DNA from: Acidimicrobiales bacterium MED-G01 | GTDB taxonomy: Bacteria > Actinomycetota > Acidimicrobiia > Acidimicrobiales > Poriferisodalaceae | Direction of reading: 5' to 3' | Length of the DNA stretch: 33,360 bases | Assembly: GCA_002457435.1 (NCBI GenBank) | Contig: NTLA01000020.1 | Location: 1-33,360 of the forward strand | Notes under the pieces: model-generated | Told to the model about the DNA's origin: nothing | Database searches by the model: none | What the model saw: only the letters and a program-made list of their open reading frames with translations | Position numbers and translations under genes: made by a program | Shown: positions 1 through 7,035 of the stretch, piece after piece | Layout: each line of letters begins with the position of its first letter | Numbering within the stretch: the stretch's first letter is position 1

Positions 1-243
1 CCGGCCGCAGGGTTCCTCTCACAAGACGAACTCTTCTTATACAAGTGGTGTTCCATCGTGTGTGGCCTTGGACTCGGATTATTCCTCCTCAGTGTTGCGT
101 GGATCGGCAGCATCTCTAGAGTCGCGGAAACCAACCTTGTTTCCGGCGTCGGGGCTCTATTTCTTCTGTTTGCTGGGGTTACGGTCGCTGGTAGCGCTCG
201 AGGAACACTCTCAGAATTTGACCGGAAACAGGTCTACACGTAA
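1..243 (+). CDS. C-terminal fragment of an unknown membrane protein (5' end outside window)
   Basis: The reading frame is open from base 1 to the TAA at 241-243, giving 80 residues with no need for an internal start, so this is the tail of a longer gene. It shows two hydrophobic stretches, roughly residues 19-37 and 48-64, separated by a short polar loop. It ends in a charged tail (Glu-Phe-Asp-Arg-Lys) and is therefore probably an integral membrane protein with two final helices. I do not recognise the family. It lies 136 bases upstream of a glycine-betaine-type binding protein on the same strand. It does not show the EAA loop of a ProW/OpuAB permease, so I do not call it the partner permease. 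Confidence 0.5.
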   Translation, partial: PAAGFLSQDELFLYKWCSIVCGLGLGLFLLSVAWIGSISRVAETNLVSGVGALFLLFAGVTVAGSARGTLSEFDRKQVYT

Positions 244-306
244 CAGATACGCTACAAAATGGGCCTTAGGGCCAGGAAAGCACCGTTCGACGTTGTCCAG
301 CGACTA

Positions 307-318
307 CCCTTTAAAGGG
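307..318. promoter_or_regulatory. 12-bp perfect palindrome upstream of the binding-protein gene
   Basis: CCCTTTAAAGGG is a perfect 12-bp palindrome about 60 bases upstream of the ATG at 379. It lies in the 135-base gap where the promoter of the binding-protein gene should be, so it could be a small operator. It could equally be chance, since no second copy was seen in the window. No convincing -10/-35 pair was identified around it. Confidence 0.25.
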
Positions 319-378
319 CGTGTCTGGGCACTACCCATGGACCGCATTAATCAAGGGACTCTAGGGAGGGCCCCATTT

Positions 379-1542
379 ATGACTAAGAAATCACTCACGC
401 GTTTGCTGGCAGTAGCGACAGCTGCGCTTTTGATCCTTGCTGCTTGTGGCAGCGACGACGATTCAAGCTCAGAAGCTGAAGCATCCGCCTCGGCTCCCGC
501 GACTACCGAAGCGGCAGCTGCAGTTAACATGACTCCCGGTGACGGCGTCAGTGTAACTGCCGGTCGAGCTTCCTGGAGCACTGGTTACGTGCAGGCCGAG
601 ATCTACACCGCTTTACTTCGCGAGCTTGGCTACACGGTTTCGGAATCAGCTGACATGGAGCTTGGTCCGCAAAACGCGTTCATGGCTATGGCCACCGGAG
701 ATATGGACTTCTGGGCAAACTCCTGGATGCCAGGTCACCAAAGCTGGCTAAACGGCGAAATGACCGACGGATCGCTAGTTGGTGACCACGTCACAGTTAT
801 CGGTGAAGAAATGATCGCAGGCGGTCTTCAAGGCTTCCTGATTGAAAAGGGCTTCGCTGACGAATACGGCGTCTACACCTTGGAAGACCTCGACAACAAT
901 GCTGACGCAATAGCGGCCTATGACGCAACTGACGCCGTTCCTGGTAACGGTATGGTTGACATCATGGGTTGTCCTGAAGACTGGACTTGCGACAACATCA
1001 TCAACTCAATGCTTGTTGGCGGTGGCTATGCGAACCTGCAGCAAGTCAAAGCCGGCTACGACCCAATGTGGGCACAAGCTGTGGACATGGTTAACGAAGG
1101 CCTACCCGTAGTCGCCTACACATGGACACCATCGGCATATGTAACTCAGATCCGACCAGGCGACAACGCCTACTGGATCGGTATGGCGTACATCCTTGAT
1201 GACAGCAACCCGAACAACCAAGAGGGTGGCGAAGCATGGGACCAGCGTCCAGGAAGCGCAGCCATCGGCACCGACATGTGCCCGGCACGTAACTCCGAGG
1301 ACCTCTGCCCCATTGGTTGGGCAGCAGCCGACATTAAGGCCGCCGGTAACAACGATTTCCTCGATGGAAATCCTGCAGCTAAGCAACTCCTAACGGACAT
1401 CAAACTGTCTGTCATGGACGTATCGCTTGCAAACGTGGCCCAAGGTGAGGGTGCAGATCCTAAAGATCTTGCCGCTGACTGGATCGCCGGCAACCGCTCT
1501 ACGGTTGACGGTTGGCTCGATGCCGCTCGCGCAGCTGGCTAA
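379..1542 (+). CDS. Glycine betaine/proline-type ABC transporter substrate-binding lipoprotein (OpuAC/ProX family)
   Basis: This 387-residue exported lipoprotein would bind a quaternary-amine or amino-acid osmolyte outside the membrane and deliver it to an ABC permease. The N-terminus has a Lys-Lys charged region, a hydrophobic core and a lipobox (LILAAC) placing the lipidated Cys at residue 23. A low-complexity Ser/Ala/Glu linker follows to about residue 50. The mature part has the family's Trp-rich region (W112, W116, W123 in a DFWANSWMPGHQSW stretch) and a second Trp-Thr-Pro segment near residue 250, as expected for a cation-pi binding pocket. Four cysteines in GCPEDWTC and MCPARNSEDLC may form disulfides. 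I chose the ATG at 379 because GGAGG lies at 365-369. An in-frame ATG at 259 would put about 40 unlikely residues before the signal peptide. No permease or ATPase of this type follows, so it is an orphan here. A terminator closes the gene. Confidence 0.85.
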   Translation: MTKKSLTRLLAVATAALLILAACGSDDDSSSEAEASASAPATTEAAAAVNMTPGDGVSVTAGRASWSTGYVQAEIYTALLRELGYTVSESADMELGPQNAFMAMATGDMDFWANSWMPGHQSWLNGEMTDGSLVGDHVTVIGEEMIAGGLQGFLIEKGFADEYGVYTLEDLDNNADAIAAYDATDAVPGNGMVDIMGCPEDWTCDNIINSMLVGGGYANLQQVKAGYDPMWAQAVDMVNEGLPVVAYTWTPSAYVTQIRPGDNAYWIGMAYILDDSNPNNQEGGEAWDQRPGSAAIGTDMCPARNSEDLCPIGWAAADIKAAGNNDFLDGNPAAKQLLTDIKLSVMDVSLANVAQGEGADPKDLAADWIAGNRSTVDGWLDAARAAG

Positions 1543-1590
1543 ATCAGCTTCTAGCTACTCTCGCTAGAGAGTCGCCACAGAACGCCTGAC

Positions 1591-1623
1591 GGGCGGGGCT
1601 TCGGCCCCGCCCTCTGCGTTTTT
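1591..1623 (+). terminator. Rho-independent terminator after the binding-protein gene
   Basis: A 9-bp perfect GC-rich stem (GGGCGGGGC at 1591-1599 pairing with GCCCCGCCC at 1604-1612) closes on a TTCG tetraloop. TCTGCG and then five T at 1619-1623 follow. It lies 48 bases after the stop codon of the binding-protein gene, so the gene is probably a single-gene transcript at its 3' end. Confidence 0.88.
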
Positions 1624-1781
1624 CCGGTTCCGCTCCCCACCCTCTCAATGGTGCTGGGAAATCAACTTTGTGGCCTGACATCGAGAGGGTGACGGCAGTG
1701 AAGCTTTCGAGCGCAAGATTCAAGGGCTTGTGAAAGACCGGTGCCTCGATCAGCTGGGTTTCTCACTGTTGGGTTTGCGGC

Positions 1782-2810
1782 CTAGCCGCCTATCACAGCA
1801 TCGCTGAACAGATCCAGCGATGTCCGCGCTTCGGCCGCTGTGATGCTTCCGAACGCAGGACATAGAGTGACATGCGTAAGTCCTGATTCCGTCTCAAATC
1901 GTTCGAAATACTCAGCCATCTGAGCTGGGGTCCCTGCGAGCAAAGACTCGGTAGCGAACGCCTTCTCTGTATCTCCCAAGAAACTGGGCACCATCGTCGG
2001 GGGCCACAAATCGTATTTCCGGAAGAGCTTGGTTAGGTTTGCGTCAAACGTGGCCCACGCTCGTTCTGCAATCCTTACCGCCTCAGTTTCAGTTGGGGCC
2101 ACCACAATTCTCCGTAACGTTGAAAGCGTCGGCATATGGCCCCCGGCGCCCCCTTGTTGCTGCTGTCGACGGTACGCTGCGACGTTTTCCGGAATCGACT
2201 TCATCGGTCCCGGGATGATCGTACTGACTCCCATTTGCGCAGCCGTCGCCAACGTACCTGGTCGCCACAGAGGCGGGTGTGGATTTTGATACGGCGAAAT
2301 CTCCAATGGATGTTCTTTTGCAGACCAATACGTTCCGTCGTAGTTGAACAAACAGCCGAGGCCCTCTTTGGCGACGAGTTCCATCGCAGACAGGATGTAA
2401 TCTAACGATTCTTCGGTGCGAGAACTTGCCTCGTCTCGAGGCACACCCCAAAGGATTTGCTCCGGTGGGCTTATGCCTTTGCCGAATCCAACATCTAACC
2501 GGCCATCGCTCAGATGGTCCAGCATGCATAGTTCTTCATAAAGGCGCATTGGGTCATAAAACGGAAGAAGGTGCACTAAGGACGCGATTCGCATGTTGGA
2601 TGTTTCCTGAATCACCGCACTAAGAAACACGTTGATGCTAGGCGCTATGTCTAACGGCACATGGTGGTGTTCGGACTTGAACCAGTGAGTGAAACCAGCC
2701 TGATCAGCCATGCGAGCTAACGCCAGGTGCTCCCGATACTGAGTTCCGATTGGGGTGCTGCCATCATTCTCGAGCTGGTCAAATAACCCGAACTGAAGAT
2801 TGCAACTCAC
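1782..2810 (-). CDS. LLM-class (luciferase-like) flavin-dependent oxidoreductase
   Basis: A 342-residue TIM-barrel protein of the bacterial luciferase-like monooxygenase superfamily. These enzymes use reduced FMN or F420 to oxidise small organic molecules. Supporting features are the FGLFDQLE start of strand 1, the SEHHH segment near residue 45, SLVHLLPFYDPMRLYEEL, and the DHLSDGRLDVGFGKG segment near residue 100 that is typical of the phosphate-binding side of the barrel. The length is normal for the family. The start is GTG at 2808-2810, overlapping the stop of the upstream SDR gene by four bases (GTGA), so the two are probably translationally coupled. It is the last gene of a minus-strand set with an SDR and an alpha/beta hydrolase. 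Whether it uses FMN or F420 cannot be decided from the sequence alone. Confidence 0.85.
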   Translation of the reverse strand: MSCNLQFGLFDQLENDGSTPIGTQYREHLALARMADQAGFTHWFKSEHHHVPLDIAPSINVFLSAVIQETSNMRIASLVHLLPFYDPMRLYEELCMLDHLSDGRLDVGFGKGISPPEQILWGVPRDEASSRTEESLDYILSAMELVAKEGLGCLFNYDGTYWSAKEHPLEISPYQNPHPPLWRPGTLATAAQMGVSTIIPGPMKSIPENVAAYRRQQQQGGAGGHMPTLSTLRRIVVAPTETEAVRIAERAWATFDANLTKLFRKYDLWPPTMVPSFLGDTEKAFATESLLAGTPAQMAEYFERFETESGLTHVTLCPAFGSITAAEARTSLDLFSDAVIGG

Positions 2811-3595
2811 TCGAGGAGTTCCGGCAGGACTTGGGCCTGTGCTGAGGCAGTGACACGGGCTAAGCCTCCGTCGACAACCAAGGTCTCACCGGTGACGTAT
2901 CTAGAACTGTCAGACGCGAAGAACGCGACTACGTCGGCGATGTCATCGCCAAACCCCCAACGCTTTAACGCTATTTGGCCCTCCATGTCTTCGATCAAGC
3001 CGGGGACTGTATTCCGGCTTTCCTCCCAAATTGCCGTCGCGATTAACCCTGGGGCAATCGAATTGACTCTGATCCCATCCGGTCCCCAGTCAGACGCAAG
3101 GGCCCGCGTCATCGCGTCAACAGCGCCCTTAGTACCTGCATAGGCCACACGGGCGCCAGGACCACGAATCCCGGCAACCGAACTGACGTTAATAATTGAG
3201 CCGCCCCCTCGTGCCTTCATTGATGGAGCAAGCGCAATCGACAACGTTAAAAGAGACCGCACGTTAATTGCGAAGACCAAGTCGATATCTTCCTCAGTCA
3301 ATTTCTCGGGCATCCTCCGCATCGGAATGCCGGCATTGTTTACTAGGACATCCACACCTGCGACCTGTTCAAGGATCAGTTCTGCGAGCCGCGAGCCTGA
3401 TTCCGGCACAGAGAGATCGGCCGGAACGACCACCGGTGAATTCGATAAACCGGCTGCCACGCGCTCTAGATCCGAAACAGTTCGACCGCTCAGGACCACT
3501 TGGGCTCCAAGATCATCGAGAGCCCGGGCGCTCGCTTCGCCAATCCCACGGCTCGCTCCCGTCACCACTGCCGTCTTTCCAGCAAGGTCACCCAT
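2807..3595 (-). CDS. SDR-family NAD(P)-dependent oxidoreductase
   Basis: A 262-residue classical short-chain dehydrogenase/reductase that should interconvert a secondary alcohol and ketone using NAD(P). From the chosen start, the cofactor motif TGASRGIG is at residues 12-19, an acidic AD pair at 59-60, NNAG at 86-89, N111 in AINV, and the catalytic set is S139, Y152 and K156 with the standard Ser-Tyr spacing. The C-terminal YVTGETLVVDGGL stretch is the usual family ending. I chose the ATG at 3593-3595 because GGAGG sits five bases ahead of it. A TTG six codons upstream would place that ribosome site inside the gene. The gene follows the hydrolase by 36 bases and overlaps the luciferase-like gene by four. 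The substrate is unknown. Confidence 0.9.
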   Translation of the reverse strand: MGDLAGKTAVVTGASRGIGEASARALDDLGAQVVLSGRTVSDLERVAAGLSNSPVVVPADLSVPESGSRLAELILEQVAGVDVLVNNAGIPMRRMPEKLTEEDIDLVFAINVRSLLTLSIALAPSMKARGGGSIINVSSVAGIRGPGARVAYAGTKGAVDAMTRALASDWGPDGIRVNSIAPGLIATAIWEESRNTVPGLIEDMEGQIALKRWGFGDDIADVVAFFASDSSRYVTGETLVVDGGLARVTASAQAQVLPELLE

Positions 3596-3600
3596 CACAT

Positions 3601-3605
3601 CCTCC
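3601..3605 (-). promoter_or_regulatory. Ribosome binding site deciding the SDR start
   Basis: On the minus strand GGAGG lies five bases before the ATG at 3595, favouring that ATG over the upstream in-frame TTG at 3613. Confidence 0.6.
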
Positions 3606-3631
3606 AAGGTCAATCGTCTCGGACACGGTAG

Positions 3632-4363
3632 TCAAGAACTGTGGTTGGCCAGAAATTCCGCAAATTCTTGGGCCGCTCTTTCCATCGCCGCACCGCTCAT
3701 CCAATCACGAATCAGTGTTGTGTTTTGTGCGAGATCGTCGACGGCCAACGAAGACTCTGACGGGTGGTAAAGGTCGTTGCCTTCTAGGACTAAGAGGGGT
3801 GTGGTGACCGTCTTGAGGAATGCCTCATCGACGTTGAACAAGACGTTGTCCGAACCATACATATTCATCTTGAACTGATCCCATGCCTCTGGTGGTACCT
3901 CTGGACGCGTTGGACGTAGCTCTGTTGCCCACCCGTCAAACATGCCAAAGAAGGCTTCTCGGTTCTCGCTGAGCCCGATTGTTTGAAACAAAACGCCTGA
4001 CGCTACTCGCTCTGGGGCCTGCTCAATTAACCCCATCACGTAGGGTCCACCAATACACATTCCAACAACATGAAACCGATCAACGTTTAGATGGTCCAGC
4101 AGCAACAACTGGTCACGCGTATAGGTGTCCCAACTGTCCGTCGAAGTAATTGGCGCGGTAGACCGACCTGCATTCCGTTGGTCCATAGCGATCACACGAA
4201 ACTGTCCGCTTAGTTGAGTTATCGGATTCCACGGTGTCGACTCCCAAAACGACGCTTCTGAATTCATTCCACCCGGAGCGATCAGAAGAACCGGGAACCC
4301 TTCGCCGTATTCGTCGTAATGAAGATCGACATCACCAGATTTGAAACTTGCCATGCTGATCAT
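3632..4363 (-). CDS. Alpha/beta-fold hydrolase with a Cys nucleophile
   Basis: A 243-residue alpha/beta hydrolase, short for the family. Recognisable parts are the oxyanion-side APGGMNSEASFW near residues 29-40, the AMDQRNAGRS strand-4 region at 59-68, and the nucleophile elbow VVGMCIGG at 99-106. The elbow carries Cys103 where most members have Ser. Dienelactone hydrolases also use a Cys nucleophile. After the elbow an EGNDLYHP segment (D197, H200) could supply the acid and possibly the base. The usual late His after strand 8 is not evident; the only later His is H241, three residues from the end. The substrate is probably an ester, lactone or C-C bonded diketone, but this is inference. It is the first gene of the minus-strand hydrolase-SDR-LLM set and diverges from a second hydrolase only 27 bases away. 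An ATG at 4354 is an alternative start. Confidence 0.8.
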   Translation of the reverse strand: MISMASFKSGDVDLHYDEYGEGFPVLLIAPGGMNSEASFWESTPWNPITQLSGQFRVIAMDQRNAGRSTAPITSTDSWDTYTRDQLLLLDHLNVDRFHVVGMCIGGPYVMGLIEQAPERVASGVLFQTIGLSENREAFFGMFDGWATELRPTRPEVPPEAWDQFKMNMYGSDNVLFNVDEAFLKTVTTPLLVLEGNDLYHPSESSLAVDDLAQNTTLIRDWMSGAAMERAAQEFAEFLANHSS

Positions 4364-4390
4364 TGTTGCACGTCGCTAGCCTCAACGGAG

Positions 4391-5227
4391 ATGATGATCC
4401 TTAATGGCGATGACGGCGAGCATTGCGTCGTTCATGACTTCGGCGGAGCGGGACCTCCAGTCTTACTGACCCACGGCAACGGACTCAACGCTGGGATGTG
4501 GGCCACGGTGGTTCCTTTCCTACGGAGTCACCGGAGATGTTTCGGTCTCGATTTTCGGGGACACGGGGCATCTAGGGTTATCACTCCACCGCTTGATGTG
4601 GACAGATCTCGACTGGTTGACGAGGTACTTAACGCCGTCGCAGCAATCGGTGAAGGAGCCATTGATGCTGTGGGTCACTCACTTGGCGGAGCTACATTGC
4701 TTCGGACCGAGCTTGAGAATCCTCAAACTTTTCGGAAGCTCTGGTTATTTGAGCCGGTCATGGTCCCCGAAGGACATCTACGTCCCGACGGAGATCATCC
4801 TCTCGTTTTAGCGGCACGGCGCCGACGATCTGAATTTGCTTCGTTGGATGAGTTCATTGAACGTCTGGTAAGCAAACCCCCCTACTCGCAGTGCGAGGAG
4901 TCCGCAGTGCGAGCCTACGCGGAACTCGGAAGCCAACCCACGACTGAGGGGATCGCTCTAACTTGTTCGGGCGAAACAGAAGCCGAAATATTCAGCTCAG
5001 GAACACCAACAGACTTTTCTACTCTGGAATCAGTTAGATCTCCCGTTGTGGTAGCACGCGGTCAGGCAGTAGCCGCAGGCAACGAATTGCCACCTGCCAT
5101 GGCCGAACCCATTGCATCTCATCTCGGCAACGGGCAGTTGCTCACGATGGAAGGGCTAACCCACTTCGGTCCGATGGAGGACGGCGAACGGGTCGCTCAA
5201 GCTGTGCTGGCCCACCTGGTGCAATGA
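4391..5227 (+). CDS. Alpha/beta-fold hydrolase (Ser nucleophile)
   Basis: A roughly 278-residue alpha/beta hydrolase. From the chosen start it has LLTHGNGLNAGMW at about 25-37 (the HGN oxyanion region), LDFRGHGAS at 53-61, the elbow AVGHSLGG at 93-100 with nucleophile S97, and a late GLTHFGPMED with H258 as the likely catalytic base. The catalytic acid is less clear, because the usual Gly-x-x-Asp after strand 7 reads ARGQAVAAG. The reading frame opens back to an ATG at 4319. That start would overlap the divergent hydrolase gene and add an un-family-like Cys/His-rich leader, so I take ATG 4391 (the next codon, ATG 4394, is equally possible; GGAG is at 4387-4390). It converges on the amidohydrolase gene with two bases between stops. 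The substrate is unknown. Confidence 0.82.
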   Translation: MMILNGDDGEHCVVHDFGGAGPPVLLTHGNGLNAGMWATVVPFLRSHRRCFGLDFRGHGASRVITPPLDVDRSRLVDEVLNAVAAIGEGAIDAVGHSLGGATLLRTELENPQTFRKLWLFEPVMVPEGHLRPDGDHPLVLAARRRRSEFASLDEFIERLVSKPPYSQCEESAVRAYAELGSQPTTEGIALTCSGETEAEIFSSGTPTDFSTLESVRSPVVVARGQAVAAGNELPPAMAEPIASHLGNGQLLTMEGLTHFGPMEDGERVAQAVLAHLVQ

Positions 5228-5229
5228 TC

Positions 5230-6372
5230 TCAAGCGGGTGACGGCAGTAGATCTTGGTCAATTTCGTATAGATCCATCACATTGCCCCAAACCATCGCTT
5301 CACGTTCATCATCAGGAACTTCAACTAATATGTCATCCAAAATGGGCCGAGAATTTGGCCAAATTGAATCGTGGTGCGGATAGTCGTTACCCCAAAGCAG
5401 ATTGCTTACCCCAATTTCATGTCGGGTAGCGATTCCTTCGGTGTCGTCTTCAAAGGTCACCCAGAAGTTTCGATCGAAATACTCCGAGGGCTTCATCGTC
5501 AACCCGTCCGCAAGCTCCCACGGCGTGCGGTATGCAGCATGATCTAGACGTTGCAAAGTGTGAGCAACCCAGCCAGTTTCGTATTCGCTTATTACGAACT
5601 TCAACTGCGGAAACCGCTCAACCACTCCACCACAGATGATGTCAATCATCGTATTCACGGCCGTCGTGTGCGCAAGGGTGTAGCCCTTTAAGTTGCCGCC
5701 GGGGGTACCCCAATGGGCAGGTAGTCCCCCATCGAGTGTTTGTCCTGTGAAGATGTGCATGGTCAGCGGCACCCCATGCTCCTGCGCTCTAGCCCAAAAC
5801 GGGTCAAAGGCCGGATCGTTGTACGGCAGTGCCGGATCCACATGTGCAGGAATGGCGAAACCCTTAACACCGCGGCTCGCGGAACGGTCCATCTCTGCAA
5901 TCGCCCGATCGACGTCTGGCAGGGGAAGGCAGCCGACACCGATCAGCCGATTGCGATCCACTGAACAGTAATCAAGCACCCAGTCGTTGTGCTGTCGAAA
6001 TGCGGCGTCGCGGACCTCTGCATCAGGAATAGCGAACGTAAACATGCTGAGACTTGGATACATGACTTCACCAACTATTCCGTCGGTAATTTGCTCACCG
6101 AGACGCGCCACCGGGTCCATCACACCTGGATTGAAACCGTCGTAGCCCATAGCGATTCGTTCGTGCGTAGCAGGATCGTCCAGTCGCGCTCCGGCGATAC
6201 CTAGACGTCCCACGGGCAAGGTTTGCATTCCGCCCGGCAAAACAAGCCATGTGCCTGGCTTCCCGTTGTAGTCCTTCTCGATAAATGGTGCACGATCACC
6301 AAAGCGATCCGTCAACCCATCATAAATTTCGGCTGCTTCGACGACGTGCGAGTCACATGAGTAATACCGCAT
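5230..6372 (-). CDS. Amidohydrolase-family protein (amidohydrolase 2/ACMSD-like)
   Basis: A 380-residue metal-dependent TIM-barrel hydrolase or decarboxylase of the amidohydrolase-2 group. The N-terminal metal site appears as CDSHVVE (D7, H9, E12) in place of a HxH motif, which is common in this group. Later come GVGCLPLPDVDRAIAEM, the metal-site MHIF near residue 200, an LAHTTAVN helix, FPQLKFVISEYETGWV, and near the C-terminus WGNDYPHHDSIWPNS, whose Asp is the conserved last metal ligand. Members hydrolyse or non-oxidatively decarboxylate aromatic and related acids. The ATG at 6370-6372 has GAGGGG about five bases upstream. It is transcribed convergently with the Ser hydrolase and lies 126 bases downstream of ribH on the same strand. 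The exact reaction cannot be assigned. Confidence 0.85.
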   Translation of the reverse strand: MRYYSCDSHVVEAAEIYDGLTDRFGDRAPFIEKDYNGKPGTWLVLPGGMQTLPVGRLGIAGARLDDPATHERIAMGYDGFNPGVMDPVARLGEQITDGIVGEVMYPSLSMFTFAIPDAEVRDAAFRQHNDWVLDYCSVDRNRLIGVGCLPLPDVDRAIAEMDRSASRGVKGFAIPAHVDPALPYNDPAFDPFWARAQEHGVPLTMHIFTGQTLDGGLPAHWGTPGGNLKGYTLAHTTAVNTMIDIICGGVVERFPQLKFVISEYETGWVAHTLQRLDHAAYRTPWELADGLTMKPSEYFDRNFWVTFEDDTEGIATRHEIGVSNLLWGNDYPHHDSIWPNSRPILDDILVEVPDDEREAMVWGNVMDLYEIDQDLLPSPA

Positions 6373-6498
6373 AAATTCCCCTCTTCAGCGGCCGCTTATT
6401 GGAACGTCCTGTCGAAACCGTAGCAGCACAGGAAAGACGACTCTCCCTAATCATCATTTCCCTCAACAAAACTTATTGCCACCATTTTTGCTCAAGGG

Positions 6499-6978
6499 TC
6501 ATTCGTACTGTTGGACCAGACGGGCCATTTCTACTGCAACCACAGCTGCCTCCTCGCCAACATTGTGTTGCCCTTGCCCTTGGGATCGTTCCAATGCCTG
6601 ATCAATGGATTCGACAGTAAGAACTCCAAAGGCTATTGGGACCCCGGTTTCGAGTTGGACTGCTTGGATACCCGAAGCCGCGCCCTCGGAAACAATTTCA
6701 TAGTGGGTTGTCTCGCCTCTGATAACGACGCCTGTGGCGACGATCGCGTCCACATTTCCGAATTTGGCGACTGTCTGGCAGGCCAGAGGTAACTCCAAAC
6801 ATCCAGGAACAGAAATTGGACCTACGACCGTCGCTCTCAGATCCTCTAGACCAGCCGTTGCCCCCTCAACCAACCGAGCGACGATCGACGTGTTCCACTC
6901 AGCCTTAATAATCGCTATACGCAGTCCCTGGCCGTCTAGCCCGGCAGGCAGTGTTGGACGATTTTCTCCCGAAGCCAT
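6499..6978 (-). CDS. ribH: 6,7-dimethyl-8-ribityllumazine synthase
   Basis: A 159-residue lumazine synthase. It condenses 5-amino-6-ribitylaminouracil with 3,4-dihydroxy-2-butanone 4-phosphate, the penultimate step of riboflavin synthesis, in the cytoplasm. Diagnostic segments are AEWNTSIV (aromatic W28 and N29), SVPGCLELP at 56-64, the GVVIRGETTHYE segment at 83-94 with the catalytic H92, and PIAFGVLTVESIDQALER at 114-131 with R131 in the phosphate-binding position. Two details differ from the common pattern. The substrate loop reads VPGCLEL with Cys where Ala is frequent. The NKG that usually precedes the last helix reads NVG at 139-141. No other rib genes are in the window, so it is a stand-alone copy among many flavin-dependent enzymes. 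No clear ribosome site precedes the ATG. Confidence 0.93.
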   Translation of the reverse strand: MASGENRPTLPAGLDGQGLRIAIIKAEWNTSIVARLVEGATAGLEDLRATVVGPISVPGCLELPLACQTVAKFGNVDAIVATGVVIRGETTHYEIVSEGAASGIQAVQLETGVPIAFGVLTVESIDQALERSQGQGQHNVGEEAAVVAVEMARLVQQYE

Positions 6979-7035
6979 GCATCAAACGCTACAGAACGCC
7001 GACATGGGTTGCTATCAGCGATCTAACGTCACGGT

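Noticed and set aside
259-378. N-terminal extension of the glycine-betaine-type binding protein back to an ATG at 259
   Set aside because: It would place about 40 non-signal residues before a clear lipoprotein signal peptide. GGAGG lies correctly for the ATG at 379.
1638-1691. 9-bp inverted pair CACCCTCTC (1638-1646) and GAGAGGGTG (1683-1691) in the gap after the first terminator
   Set aside because: The loop is about 36 bases, there is no T-run on either side and no IS-like gene between or around the arms. Too little to call an element.
3268-3807. Long plus-strand open frames (up to 179 codons) across the SDR and hydrolase genes
   Set aside because: They are antisense to two well-supported genes and show no family features; Arg/Pro/Ser-rich shadow translations.
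4319-4390. Longer N-terminus of the Ser hydrolase, starting at ATG 4319
   Set aside because: It overlaps the start of the divergent Cys hydrolase and adds a Cys/His-rich leader unlike the family. A start at 4391 or 4394 fits better.
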